DNA of 64,000 nt from Candidatus Puniceispirillum sp. GTDB lineage: Bacteria > Pseudomonadota > Alphaproteobacteria > Puniceispirillales > Puniceispirillaceae. Positions 47,073 to 56,824 of the stretch are shown in pieces. The stretch lies in assembly GCA_016778895.1 (NCBI GenBank), contig JADHOR010000007.1, positions 1-64,000 of the forward strand, given 5' to 3'. Position numbers and translations under genes: made by a program. Position 1 is the stretch's first letter; each line of letters begins with the position of its first letter. Below the pieces are notes generated by a model. That model searched no databases. It saw only the letters and a program-made list of their open reading frames with translations, and was not told the DNA's origin.

Positions 47073-47915
47073 ATGGTGCCGGCGGTAACGCGGCCACCAG
47101 TTAATCCAGCGTTGAAATCTATCATCGCTGCACTTCTACGCGAAGCATCAGACCGGTTTATTCTGCCACGATTTCAGAATTTGCAATCGCAAGACATTAC
47201 CACGAAAACCAGCGATACCGATTTTGTGACCATCGCCGATCAGCAGGCTGAGGCATGGTTAACCCCAAGATTGTTAATCGAACAGCCTGGCTTTGTGGTC
47301 GGTGAGGAGGCGTCTGCGCTAGAACCGGCAATTCGCAACAGTATTCCATCAGGCTATGGCTGGACCATTGATCCGTTGGACGGCACAAAGAATTTTGTCA
47401 AAGGCAAGCCAGCCTTTTGCAGCATGGTGGCTTTGCTTTGGGACGGCCAGCCTGTTGCCAGCTGGATTTGGCAACCGCTTACCGAAACGTTGTTTTATGC
47501 GGCTGAAGGCGAGGGGGTTATCCGCATCAACGCGCATGACGAAACCCGGCTGGTGCTGGCAAACCGGCCTGTCGAAATTGATCAGATGTACGGATCGGGC
47601 AACAGCCTTGGGTTAAAAGAGCCGCAGAAAAGCGCGTTTCAAGCGCGTTTGCGGTCACTTGCCGGTCGCCGCTTTACGGGCAGCTCCGGAATCCAAGCTT
47701 GCCTTATTGCGAATGGTGAAGAAGATTTCCTGATCCATGGTGACTCAACGCCTTGGGATCACGCGCCGGTCGATCTCATTTGCCGAGAGGCCGGCGGTCA
47801 TGCGGCAATGCTGCATGATGAGAGCCGGTTTCATGTAGCGATGAAAGCACCCTTCATGGCGGTGTCGAGTGCAACGGGCTGGCGTAAATTGCGCAGTGCG
47901 GTCTGGTGCGATTAA
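47073..47915 (+). CDS. Inositol-monophosphatase-family phosphatase
   Basis: About 280 residues of the IMPase fold. The metal site is complete: GEEAS near residue 78, DPLDGTKNFVKGKPAF near 100 and WDHAPVDLICREAGG near 235. Members act on inositol phosphate, histidinol phosphate (HisN), or 3'-phosphoadenosine phosphate (CysQ); the sequence alone does not choose one. The track start at 47031 overlaps hfq by 35 bp; I prefer the ATG at 47073, 7 bp after the hfq stop. The stop overlaps that of mazG by 4 bp (convergent). Confidence 0.9.
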   Translation: MVPAVTRPPVNPALKSIIAALLREASDRFILPRFQNLQSQDITTKTSDTDFVTIADQQAEAWLTPRLLIEQPGFVVGEEASALEPAIRNSIPSGYGWTIDPLDGTKNFVKGKPAFCSMVALLWDGQPVASWIWQPLTETLFYAAEGEGVIRINAHDETRLVLANRPVEIDQMYGSGNSLGLKEPQKSAFQARLRSLAGRRFTGSSGIQACLIANGEEDFLIHGDSTPWDHAPVDLICREAGGHAAMLHDESRFHVAMKAPFMAVSSATGWRKLRSAVWCD

Positions 47916-48745
47916 TTCTGGGTTGATCCGGCCTCGAGGTCTTTTGATTTATGCTCAAGAACCTTGGCGTCCTGCCAATAGCGTTCCATCAACTCCAGTG
48001 ATGCGTCTTTTAATGAGTTTTGATTTAATTCAACCTGTTCTTCAATGTAGTTAAATCTTTTTTCAAACTTAAGATTGCAGGATTGCAACGCTGTTTCAGG
48101 GTCAATGCCAGCTTTTCGTGCTAGGTTGACAGCCACAAAAAGCAAATCGCCAACTTCATCTTTTATGCGATCCTGATCGCGGTCGGCACGGGCGAGCTCT
48201 TCACGTAACTCGGCGGCTTCTTCGTTCACCTTTTGCAGAACCTGATCGATATCTGGCCAGTCAAAACCAACACGCGCCGCACGTTTCTGCAGCTTCAAGG
48301 CGCGCAACATCGGCGGCAACCCGCGAGCGATACCGTCGAGAACGCGGGTTTCGCCCTTTTTGGCACGCTCGTGTGACTTGATGTCCTCCCACAACCCGTT
48401 TTGGGCTTCCGCTGACGGGCGGTCCTCGCTGCCAAAGACATGCGGGTGGCGCGCAATCATTTTATTGCTGATGCTTTTGGCAACGTCGGCCAGTGTGAAG
48501 CTGCCCTCTTCCTCGGCGATACGGGCATGAAAAATGACTTGAAGCAGCAGATCACCCAGCTCGTCACGGATCGCGTCGTGATCGCCATTTTGAATAGCGT
48601 CTGCCACCTCATAGGCTTCTTCGATAGTATAGGGGGCGATGCTGGCAAAATTCTGTGCAACGTCCCATGGGCATCCAGTGTCCGGATCGCGGAGACGGAT
48701 CATTATCTGATACAGTCGATCAAGTTCATCTAAATGTTTTTCCAT
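47912..48745 (-). CDS. mazG: MazG nucleoside triphosphate pyrophosphohydrolase
   Basis: 277 residues from the ATG at 48745, giving the family start HLDELDRLYQIMIRLRDPD; the track adds 49 unrelated residues. Two MazG domains are seen: the first with CPWDVAQNF and EEAYEVADAI plus DELGDLLLQVIFHA, the second with KVNEEAAELREELA and DEVGDLLFVAVNLAR. It cleaves NTPs to NMP and pyrophosphate, cleaning damaged nucleotides and perhaps lowering ppGpp. The tail is highly charged. Confidence 0.94.
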   Translation of the reverse strand: MEKHLDELDRLYQIMIRLRDPDTGCPWDVAQNFASIAPYTIEEAYEVADAIQNGDHDAIRDELGDLLLQVIFHARIAEEEGSFTLADVAKSISNKMIARHPHVFGSEDRPSAEAQNGLWEDIKSHERAKKGETRVLDGIARGLPPMLRALKLQKRAARVGFDWPDIDQVLQKVNEEAAELREELARADRDQDRIKDEVGDLLFVAVNLARKAGIDPETALQSCNLKFEKRFNYIEEQVELNQNSLKDASLELMERYWQDAKVLEHKSKDLEAGSTQN

Positions 48746-49016
48746 ATGCAAACCGTAACAAACCTGTGGATAGATGAACAATGAAAAGCGGTATTTAAGC
48801 GGCAGATTTTTGGGCAGAGCCTCGTTTGTCTGATCGAGCTGCGCGATGCCGGTTAGACCACCCCATCTTAGTGTTTGGGGCTGACTAATCACTGCAGCAT
48901 TGAAAGCAGTTGCTAATTAAGTGTAAAAAGCGCAGACAGAAACCAGTCAGGATTCAAATTTAGACTAGGTGGAAGTTTGTCAGGCATTTTGATATGTTTT
49001 TAACGGGAATCACGCG

Positions 49017-49784
49017 ATGATGATAAATGACAATGAGCCAGAATTGGTAAAGCGGGGCTTGCTTGCGCGACTGCGTGGATGGTTTTTCACTGGTCTGTTG
49101 GTAACAGCGCCTGTGTTGTTGACGGTCTATATCACATGGGCAGCGATCGAGCTTATTGATGGACAGGCGAACAAGCTGATCCCGGCTTTTTCAACATGGA
49201 GCCTTGGTGATATCCCGGGTGCAGGACTGCTGGTCGGTGCGGTGCTGATCACCCTTATCGGAGCAGTTGCCGCTGGATTTTTAGGGCGCTGGATTATCCG
49301 TCTCGGTGAATCGCTGCTAAACCGGATGCCGGTGGTGCGCACGATCTATGGAGCAACCAAACAGATCCTCGAAACCGTTATCTCGGCGCAATCTGATGCG
49401 TTTCGCGAGGTTGTTCTTGTTGAATATCCGCGGCGCGGTCTTTGGGTAATCGGTTTTGTGACCGGTGCAACCAAGGGTGAGGTGGCGCGGATGGTCCCGG
49501 GGTCGAATGTGAATGTGTTTATCCCGACAACGCCAAACCCGACATCGGGCTTTTTGCTGTTCTGTCCGGTTAAAGATATCATCTATCTTGATATGACGAA
49601 TGAAGAAGCGGTCAAACTTGTGGTCTCGGGCGGTATTGTTTCACCGCCAGATCGCGGCAATGTTGCGGCAAAAAACGTCAAAAAAGCTGCTGCCAAAAAA
49701 GTGGCTACCAAAAAGTCAGCAGCCAAAAAACCAGCAGCCAAAAAAGCGGCTACCAAAAAGCCAGCAGCTAAAAAAGCGCGGTAA
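49017..49784 (+). CDS. DUF502 membrane protein with a histone-H1-like Lys/Ala tail
   Basis: 255 residues. Residues about 1-205 are the DUF502 domain: two membrane helices (about 20-40 and 65-90) and the family stretch GRWIIRLGESLLNRMPVVR and GSNVNVFIPTTPNPTSGFLL. From about residue 216 the chain becomes an unbroken KAAAKK/PAAKKAATKK repeat for nearly 40 residues to the C terminus, resembling H1-like and polylysine tails. DUF502 function is unknown. The tail is coded by repeated AAAAAA-rich units. Orientation suggests that the tail is cytoplasmic, but topology was not computed. It converges on recG (2 bp). Confidence 0.87.
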   Translation: MMINDNEPELVKRGLLARLRGWFFTGLLVTAPVLLTVYITWAAIELIDGQANKLIPAFSTWSLGDIPGAGLLVGAVLITLIGAVAAGFLGRWIIRLGESLLNRMPVVRTIYGATKQILETVISAQSDAFREVVLVEYPRRGLWVIGFVTGATKGEVARMVPGSNVNVFIPTTPNPTSGFLLFCPVKDIIYLDMTNEEAVKLVVSGGIVSPPDRGNVAAKNVKKAAAKKVATKKSAAKKPAAKKAATKKPAAKKAR

Positions 49785-49786
49785 AT

Positions 49787-51916
49787 CTAGCCAGAGGCCA
49801 AAAACTTTACCGCGCTATCGCGCTCAAAAAGGCTAAGCAGCAAATTCATATGCGGCTGGTCATTATTGTCTAATGCGCGGCTAGCTTCGGCTCTTGCGAT
49901 GCCTAGCAGGTCACGATGCACCGCTAGGTCAGCCAGCACAAATTCCGGCATTCCAGATTGTCGTTGTCCCAGAAACTCGCCCGGACCGCGTAATTCCAAA
50001 TCCTCTTCGGCAATCAAGAAACCGTCATTCGTGTCTCGCATAACGGCAAGGCGTTTTGACGCTGTGTCGCTCAATGGGCCCTGATAGATCAAAAGACAGC
50101 TGCTTTGCTGGCTGCTTCGCCCCACACGGCCGCGCAATTGGTGCAATTGGGCAAGGCCAAACCTTTCGGCATGTTCGATAATGATGATGCTGGCTTGGGG
50201 AACATCCACCCCAACCTCGACAACAGTGGTTGCGACCAGTAATTGAGCTGTGCCATCACGAAATGCCTGCATCGCGTGATCGCGTTCGCCAGCTTTCATT
50301 TTGCCATGTGCCAGCTGAACCGTGACACCGGGCAACGCCCGCACCAAGGCGGCGAAACGGTCTTCAGCTGCGGCAATATCTAATTTGTCCGACTCCTCGA
50401 CAAGTGGGCAAATCCAATAGGCGCGCTTGCCATCGCCAAGAGCGCGCCCGAGGTTGGATATCACATCGCCAAGCCGGTCAGACGGCAGTACACGCGTATC
50501 AATGGGCAGGCGGCCAACTGGCTTTTCGTCGATGCGCGAATGATCAAGGTCACCATAGGCAGTCATTGCAAGGCTACGCGGAATTGGTGTTGCGGTCATC
50601 ACCATTACATCGACATGCGCGCCCTTTTCGCCGAGCAGAATGCGCTGGCGCACACCAAAGCGGTGCTGCTCGTCAACCACGGCGAGACCAAGGTCATGAA
50701 AGGCAACCGTTTCCGATAAAAGCGCGTGCGTGCCAACCACCAGTGGCAAACTGCCATCGGCAAGCCGTGTCAGCGTTTCCTTGCGGCTAAGAGTGCGGGC
50801 AGTTCCATTCGCCGTCCCATTTTCACGCGCCGTTCCAGTGCCGCGGCCTTGGCCCAATAACAGCCCTATTTCAATGCCAAGCGGTGCCAGCATGGCCTGA
50901 ATACTGGAATGATGCTGACGTGCGAGAACTTCGGTCGGTGCCAGCAACGCCGCCTGCACTCCGGCTTCCATCGTGGTGAGCATCGCCCATAGCGCAACAA
51001 GCGTCTTGCCCGATCCCACATCCCCCTGAAGCATGCGAAGCATACGCTTCGGCTTGGCCTGATCGGCGGTAATTTCCGCAATGGCGCGGCGTTGTGCGCC
51101 GGTCATTTCATACGGCAGGCTGGCTAACAGCTGGTTTGTAATGTGACCATTGCCGCAATAGGCGCGCCCCGGCGTTGTCTCGGCGGCGCTGTGCCGTACC
51201 ATCATCATGGCAAGCTGGTTTGCCAGTAACTCATCAAAGGCAAGGCGCGCGCGTGCCGGGCTGTTGGGCAAAAGGTCAGACGCATTTTTTGGCGCGTGAG
51301 CAATGCGCATTGCCGTGGCAAAATCGGGCCAGCCATGCTGCTTAACGAGTGCAGGGGGGATCCATTCAGGCAAATCTGGAATGCGGGTCAGCGCATCATC
51401 AATTGTCCGGCGAAGAATTTTGGGCGTCAGGCCAGCGGTTAAGGGATAGACCGGCTCGAAGACAGGCATTTTATCTGCCTGCGTTGGGGCAAGAATATGA
51501 TCGGGGTGCGCCATCTGCACACGGCCTTGAAATAATTCGACACGGCCACTTACAAGGCGGCGCTCGCCAACGGGCAATTGTTTGGCGACATAGTCATCAT
51601 GTGCATGGAAAAAAACCAGTTCCAGTGCGCCAGTTTCATTCTCACAAAAAACCCGGTAAGGACGCCGTACGCCGCGGGGCGGGCGGTCATGCTTTACCAC
51701 CAGAACGTCAAAGGTCGCGACACTGCCATCGGTTACGTCAGCGAGGGCGGGGCGCTGGCTGCGGTCAACCAGGCCGACAGGTAAATGCCGTAAAACGTCG
51801 ATAACGTAATGCCCCACACGCTTTTCCAGCACTGACGCCAGCTTTGCGCCAACGCCAGAAAGACTGGTTGTGGCGGCAAAAAGCTGAAAAATTTCAGGTG
51901 GACGCTTTGGATGCAC
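49787..51916 (-). CDS. recG: ATP-dependent DNA helicase RecG
   Basis: 709 residues. The N-terminal wedge/OB domain (about 60-160) binds branched DNA, followed by the helicase motor with Walker A GDVGSGKTLVALWA, the VVDEQHRFGVRQR box, TATPIPRSLAMTAYGD, and the late motif QLHQLRGRVGRSSQQSSC. It remodels stalled replication forks. The loop near residue 370 has an extra Gly-Thr-Ala-rich stretch (GRGTGTARENGTANGTART) made of a short DNA repeat. sdhE is divergent from it by about 165 bp, an arrangement usual in alphaproteobacteria. Confidence 0.95.
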   Translation of the reverse strand: MHPKRPPEIFQLFAATTSLSGVGAKLASVLEKRVGHYVIDVLRHLPVGLVDRSQRPALADVTDGSVATFDVLVVKHDRPPRGVRRPYRVFCENETGALELVFFHAHDDYVAKQLPVGERRLVSGRVELFQGRVQMAHPDHILAPTQADKMPVFEPVYPLTAGLTPKILRRTIDDALTRIPDLPEWIPPALVKQHGWPDFATAMRIAHAPKNASDLLPNSPARARLAFDELLANQLAMMMVRHSAAETTPGRAYCGNGHITNQLLASLPYEMTGAQRRAIAEITADQAKPKRMLRMLQGDVGSGKTLVALWAMLTTMEAGVQAALLAPTEVLARQHHSSIQAMLAPLGIEIGLLLGQGRGTGTARENGTANGTARTLSRKETLTRLADGSLPLVVGTHALLSETVAFHDLGLAVVDEQHRFGVRQRILLGEKGAHVDVMVMTATPIPRSLAMTAYGDLDHSRIDEKPVGRLPIDTRVLPSDRLGDVISNLGRALGDGKRAYWICPLVEESDKLDIAAAEDRFAALVRALPGVTVQLAHGKMKAGERDHAMQAFRDGTAQLLVATTVVEVGVDVPQASIIIIEHAERFGLAQLHQLRGRVGRSSQQSSCLLIYQGPLSDTASKRLAVMRDTNDGFLIAEEDLELRGPGEFLGQRQSGMPEFVLADLAVHRDLLGIARAEASRALDNNDQPHMNLLLSLFERDSAVKFLASG

Positions 51917-52082
51917 TGCGCTGTTCTCCTGTTAAAACGGTGTATGATCAAAACTGGCAATCAGTTAAATGACATCGCGCCGCCACGCTTGTCTCTAGGC
52001 ATTATCGCTCATATCTGTTATCCCATGCCAGCCATTTGTTGCCCCGATCAAAACGCGCAACGGGTTGAAAAGGAATTCTACC

Positions 52083-52370
52083 ATGTCAGCATCACCCAAT
52101 TCACCAGTCCAGCCTGATCTCTCAAACCGTGTTCGGCGGCTAATCTATCAGGCGAGCTATACAGGCATGAAGGAAACTGACCTGCTGCTTGGACATTTTG
52201 CCAAGATGCATTTGCCGCATCTAGGTGAGGCTGATTTGACCAATTTTGAAAATCTACTGGCGGCGGGTGATCCGGCAATCTATGCGTGGGTAATGGGCAA
52301 TGCACCGTTGCCAGACGAATTTGACACACCAGTTTTTCATTTAATTAAAGAGTTTAAAAAAGAACAATAA
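52083..52370 (+). CDS. sdhE: FAD assembly factor SdhE (CptB/DUF339)
   Basis: 95 residues. It binds succinate dehydrogenase SdhA and promotes its covalent FAD attachment. RRLIYQASYTGMKETDLLLG carries the conserved Arg-Gly-style motif region (here YTGMKETD), and LLAAGDPAIYAWVMG follows as in the family. The ATG at 52083 is chosen because the longer ORF has an unrelated start. The recG-sdhE-mfd cluster is typical of the class. mfd begins 4 bp after the stop. Confidence 0.9.
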   Translation: MSASPNSPVQPDLSNRVRRLIYQASYTGMKETDLLLGHFAKMHLPHLGEADLTNFENLLAAGDPAIYAWVMGNAPLPDEFDTPVFHLIKEFKKEQ

Positions 52371-52374
52371 TTAA

Positions 52375-55300
52375 ATGAAATTTATAAATAAAGTTAATTT
52401 ATCAAGTGACATATGGGGCGCGCCTGATGGGGTGGCGTCGTTGGCTTTGTTGCAGGTGGCACAGGCCGGCAAATCCTTTGTGTATGTGGCGCGTGATGAC
52501 GTGCGCATGAATTTGATGGGCGATAGTTTAGCGCGGTTGTCGCCCGATTTGCGCCTGCTTGATTTTCCGGCGTGGGACTGCTTGCCATTTGACCGGCTGT
52601 CGCCGCAAGGTGGGCTGGTCGGGCGCCGGATTGAAACCCTTGCCCAGCTTGCCGCCGGTCAAGAAACCGTGCCAACGATCTTGCTAACAACGACCAATGC
52701 GATCTTGCAGCGGGTACCACCAAAATCTTATTTCACCGATAGCAGTTTGGTGATTGCTGCCGGTCAGGCGACGCGCGAAGGTGAAACCGGACAGGCATTG
52801 GGGCCTGCGGCCTTGGCCGATTATCTGGCGGGGCAGGCCTATTTGCGAACCGATACGGTGCGGGAAACCGGGGAATTTGCCGTTCGCGGCGGTATCCTTG
52901 ATGTGTTCCCACCGGGGCAGCTATCACCTGCGCGGCTTGATTTCTTTGGTGATGATGTTGAAACCATCCGCAGTTTTGATCCAGCGACCCAGCGCAGTAC
53001 GGGTGCAATCGACCAGTTAATCCTGCGGCCGGTTGCGGAATTTATGATGAACGAGGCAACGATTGCCCGCTTTCGCACCGGCTATCTGGCGTTGTTTGGC
53101 GCCACCGCTAGTCGTGACGCGCTGTATGAGTCAGTTTCAGCCGGTCGCAGCCACCCCGGGATTGAGCATTGGTTGCCGCTGTTTCATGGCAAAATGGCAA
53201 GCCTGACCGATTATTGCGCTGGCTGGCCGGTGGTTCTGGATCACGAAGCTGACGCCGCAATAGCCGCACGCTATGCGCAGATTAATGATTTTCACGCGGC
53301 GCGGCTGGCGCATGGTAATGATGATGCGGCCAGCCCATACCGGCCATTGGCGGTTGACAAGCTTTATCTTGCTGAGGCGGAAACCGAACAGGTTTTTGCA
53401 AATGGAAAAGCGTGCCGGCTATTTGCCTTTGCCCCACTGTCGGACAAGGCTGATGGGCCAAGCCAAGCCAAAGACCGAGCGAGCGCTCCGCAGGGGCAGG
53501 ATGCAGGAGGGCGCGCCGCCAACCGGTTGGGAAAGGTCGAGGGCAATAGCGCGGTTCCCGAACTGGCTGGTCTGGTAACAGCCGAGCGCAATGCCCGCAA
53601 GCGCCCGATCATTGTCGGGTGCAGTTCACCAGGTGCGGCAAGCCGCCTAGCGGATCTATTGGCTGCATATCTGGGCGCGGCCGCACTGCAGCCGATTACC
53701 GCGATGGACGAGCTGGTGCCGGGCGGCTTTTATGTGATGCAATGGCCGCTGGAAACCGGTTTTCAAACCGATCATTTAATCGTCGTGTCCGAGCCGGATA
53801 TTTTTGGCCAACGGCTATCGCGTCCGCAATCCAAACGCGCCAAGGGTGATGATTTCCTGCGTGAGGTTAGCGCGCTTGAAACCGGCGATCTGGTGGTCCA
53901 TGCCGAACATGGTATTGGCCGCTATGAGGGGCTGACCATTATCAACAGCGCCGGCGGTGATCATGATTGTTTGCATCTGGTTTATGCTGGCGGTGACAAG
54001 CTGTATTTGCCTGTTGAGAACATCGAGTTGCTATCGCGCTATGGCAGTGCTGGCGGCGAGTCGCAGCTTGACCGGCTGGGGGGTGCCGCATGGCAGGCGC
54101 GGGTTGCGCGGATCAAGGGTCGTGTTCGGATTATGGCCGAACAGCTGATCAAGATTGCCGCAACGCGTTATAAGGCACAAGCCGAGCCGTTAATTGCCGA
54201 AGATGGCAGTTTTGGTGAGTTTTGCGCGCGGTTCGCCTTTACCGAAACCGAAGACCAGTTGAACGCCATTAATGATGTTGTGACCGATCTTGCCTCGGGC
54301 AAGGCAAGTGACCGGCTGATTTGCGGTGATGTCGGGTTTGGCAAGACAGAAGTCGCGCTCCGCGCCGCCTTTATTGCGGCGATGGCGGGTTATCAGGTGG
54401 CATTGGTGGCGCCGACGACGTTGCTGGCGCGCCAGCATGGCAAGGTGTTTGTCGAACGGTTTGCCGGATTTCCGGTCAAGATTGGCGTATTGTCGCGAAT
54501 GACGTCCAGTGCAGATGCACAGGCTATTCGAGAGGGGATTGCCACTGGTGAGATTCAGATTGCCATTGGAACGCACGCATTATTGGCGAAATCAATCGAG
54601 TTTAATCACCTCGGACTTTTGATTATTGACGAAGAACAGCATTTTGGTGTCGGACAAAAGGAACGTTTAAAAGAGCTTCGTGGCGACATTCACGTTTTAA
54701 CGCTGTCGGCAACGCCGATCCCACGGACCTTGCAAATGGCACTGTCCGGGGTTCGGGAGATGTCGCTGATTGCAACGCCGCCGGTGGACCGTCTGGCGGT
54801 CCGTACCTTTGTTGGGCCGTGGGATGGGGTTGTGCTTCGTGAGGCGGTACAGCGGGAAATGTTTCGTGGGGGACAGGTCTTTGTTGTGTGTCCGCGCATT
54901 GATGGTATGCAGCGGGTCTATGACCGGCTTACCACGCTGGCACCTGAAGCCCGCATTATTTCTGCGCATGGGCGGATGCCGGCAAATGAGCTGGATCAGG
55001 TGATGACGCGCTTTGCCGATGGCGAGGCTGATATTCTGCTTTCAACCAACATTGTTGAGTCCGGCATTGATATTCCATCAGCTAATACGATGATTATCCA
55101 CCGCGCTGATATGTTTGGCTTGTCCCAGCTTTATCAGCTTCGTGGACGCGTTGGACGGGGTCGTCAGCGTGCCTACGCCTATCTGACGTCTGATCCCAAG
55201 CGTCTGTTGAGCCCGCAGGCGCGTCGCCGTCTTGAGGTGATGCAGACGCTGGATACGCTTGGTGCCGGATTCACCCTTGCATCTTACGATATGGATATTC

Positions 55301-55890
55301 GTGGGGCCGGTAATTTGCTTGGTGATGAGCAATCGGGTCATGTGCGTGAGGTTGGGGTCGAACTATATCAGGAAATGCTGCGCCAGGCGGTTGATGCAGC
55401 CAAGTCTGGCCGCGGCTATGCGACAGATGATGATGCCAAGCCTGCATGGACGCCGCAAATTAATCTTGGGCTGGAAATTCGCCTGCCAGAGGCCTATGTG
55501 CCAGATCTGACCGTGCGGCTGTCACTTTATCGCCGGATTGCTGATCTGGCCGATCCGCAGGCAACTGATATTTTGATTGCCGAACTGGTCGACCGGTTTG
55601 GCGGTCTGCCCGATCCGGTAAAAAACCTTTTTTCGGTGATTGAATTGAAACAATTATGTCGGTTGGCAAATGTTGAAAAAATTGACGCCGGGCCCAAAGG
55701 TCTTTCGCTGTCTTTTCGCGATAATCATTTTGCCCGTCCTGATGCACTAATCGGCTGGATTGCCGGCCAGAGTGGGCGGGTTCAGCTTCGCGCCGATCAC
55801 CGTCTAGTAGTGGTAACGCCGTTACCAAAGCCGGAAATGCAGCCTGATGCGTGCAAACAGACTCTGCAAGAACTGGTCGCCCTTTTGTAG
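52375..55890 (+). CDS. mfd: Transcription-repair coupling factor Mfd
   Basis: 1171 residues. In order: UvrB-homology domains (about 1-340), a linker, the RNA-polymerase-interacting domain (LETGDLVVHAEHGIGRYEGL near 500), the RecG-like translocase with Walker A GDVGFGKTEVALRAA and DEEQHFGVGQKER, motif VI region QLRGRVGRGRQRAYAYL, and the TRCF C-terminal domain. It removes stalled RNA polymerase and recruits UvrA. A Ala/Gln-rich insertion of about 35 residues (near residue 365) sits between the UvrB-like part and the middle domain. It starts 4 bp after sdhE. Confidence 0.96.
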   Translation: MKFINKVNLSSDIWGAPDGVASLALLQVAQAGKSFVYVARDDVRMNLMGDSLARLSPDLRLLDFPAWDCLPFDRLSPQGGLVGRRIETLAQLAAGQETVPTILLTTTNAILQRVPPKSYFTDSSLVIAAGQATREGETGQALGPAALADYLAGQAYLRTDTVRETGEFAVRGGILDVFPPGQLSPARLDFFGDDVETIRSFDPATQRSTGAIDQLILRPVAEFMMNEATIARFRTGYLALFGATASRDALYESVSAGRSHPGIEHWLPLFHGKMASLTDYCAGWPVVLDHEADAAIAARYAQINDFHAARLAHGNDDAASPYRPLAVDKLYLAEAETEQVFANGKACRLFAFAPLSDKADGPSQAKDRASAPQGQDAGGRAANRLGKVEGNSAVPELAGLVTAERNARKRPIIVGCSSPGAASRLADLLAAYLGAAALQPITAMDELVPGGFYVMQWPLETGFQTDHLIVVSEPDIFGQRLSRPQSKRAKGDDFLREVSALETGDLVVHAEHGIGRYEGLTIINSAGGDHDCLHLVYAGGDKLYLPVENIELLSRYGSAGGESQLDRLGGAAWQARVARIKGRVRIMAEQLIKIAATRYKAQAEPLIAEDGSFGEFCARFAFTETEDQLNAINDVVTDLASGKASDRLICGDVGFGKTEVALRAAFIAAMAGYQVALVAPTTLLARQHGKVFVERFAGFPVKIGVLSRMTSSADAQAIREGIATGEIQIAIGTHALLAKSIEFNHLGLLIIDEEQHFGVGQKERLKELRGDIHVLTLSATPIPRTLQMALSGVREMSLIATPPVDRLAVRTFVGPWDGVVLREAVQREMFRGGQVFVVCPRIDGMQRVYDRLTTLAPEARIISAHGRMPANELDQVMTRFADGEADILLSTNIVESGIDIPSANTMIIHRADMFGLSQLYQLRGRVGRGRQRAYAYLTSDPKRLLSPQARRRLEVMQTLDTLGAGFTLASYDMDIRGAGNLLGDEQSGHVREVGVELYQEMLRQAVDAAKSGRGYATDDDAKPAWTPQINLGLEIRLPEAYVPDLTVRLSLYRRIADLADPQATDILIAELVDRFGGLPDPVKNLFSVIELKQLCRLANVEKIDAGPKGLSLSFRDNHFARPDALIGWIAGQSGRVQLRADHRLVVVTPLPKPEMQPDACKQTLQELVALL

Positions 55891-55944
55891 ATTAAAATGT
55901 TGTCGCGGCTGTTTCTGACCGGCAATTTGGGAGGCTGTTTCGGC

Positions 55945-56574
55945 CTAGGTTGTCGGTTTCACCAGACAGGCATCAATGGCCGGGATCAGATGTTCGGGCA
56001 TATGCGCACCAGCGATGGCATACTGACCCGCAAACACCATAAAGGGAACGCCATCAACCCGCAATTGACGCGCCATCTCGATATCATTGGTGATCTGCCG
56101 GTCAAGGGCCGGATCGGCAAGGTGATCAGGGTTAATCTCGACGCCCCGTTCGCCAGCAATTCTGGCCAGTTCCTGATCATCGCCAATATCGCGGCCATCA
56201 AGAAAATAGGCCTGGAAGAAGGCGTCGCTTAAATCATGCCCCGCTGCCGCCGCGGCCAGAAGATAGCGATGTGTCTTGCGGCTGTCAGGGGTACGCTTGA
56301 TCGCGTCAAAATTAAAATTGATACCGCTTTCAAGGCCTGCTGTGACGATTCTGCCATAAACCGCCTGCGCGGCATTGCCAAATTTTCCAAGCAGGTAGGC
56401 GCCGCGGTCCATGCCATCTGCGGGCATCGATGGGTTAAGCAGAAAACAGCGCCAGATATAGCGAGGGGTGACTTGCGGGCGGGCGGCAAAGGCGGCATCT
56501 AGGCGCTTTTTCCCGACATAGCACCATGGGCAAATGATATCTGCATAAATTTCAACATCAACAAATTGGCTCAT
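55945..56574 (-). CDS. DsbA/FrnE-type thioredoxin-fold oxidoreductase
   Basis: 209 residues with a thioredoxin fold and an inserted helical domain, as in the DsbA-FrnE and 2-hydroxychromene-2-carboxylate isomerase group. IICPWCYVGKKRLDAAF carries the CPWC redox pair near residue 15. The cis-Pro region reads GVPFMVFAGQYAIAGAHMPE. No signal peptide, so it is cytosolic. FrnE-like members act as disulfide isomerases or dehalogenase partners. It converges on mfd 54 bp away. Confidence 0.9.
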   Translation of the reverse strand: MSQFVDVEIYADIICPWCYVGKKRLDAAFAARPQVTPRYIWRCFLLNPSMPADGMDRGAYLLGKFGNAAQAVYGRIVTAGLESGINFNFDAIKRTPDSRKTHRYLLAAAAAGHDLSDAFFQAYFLDGRDIGDDQELARIAGERGVEINPDHLADPALDRQITNDIEMARQLRVDGVPFMVFAGQYAIAGAHMPEHLIPAIDACLVKPTT

Positions 56575-56824
56575 CTTTGCTATCCTTCACCGCGGTTTGA
56601 CCCTATCGAAACCTATTTGCGGTGGGCTTGGCAAGCAAAGAGATCAGCGTGATGCACAGGCGGCACCTTTGTCCGGTGCTGAAATCATGCTAGATAAGGA
56701 ACATAGCCATTGCGAAGCCATCTTGGAAAATCGCATGCCGTTTAAACGCAGTATGGTTCGTAACTAATTGTTTCAGGATTATTGTTTTGAATATCTTTTT
56801 CGTTGATTGTTTGGGATAGCACCG

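Noticed and set aside
51349-51804. 151-residue plus-strand ORF
   Set aside because: Antisense of the N-terminal part of recG; Arg/Gln-rich shadow.
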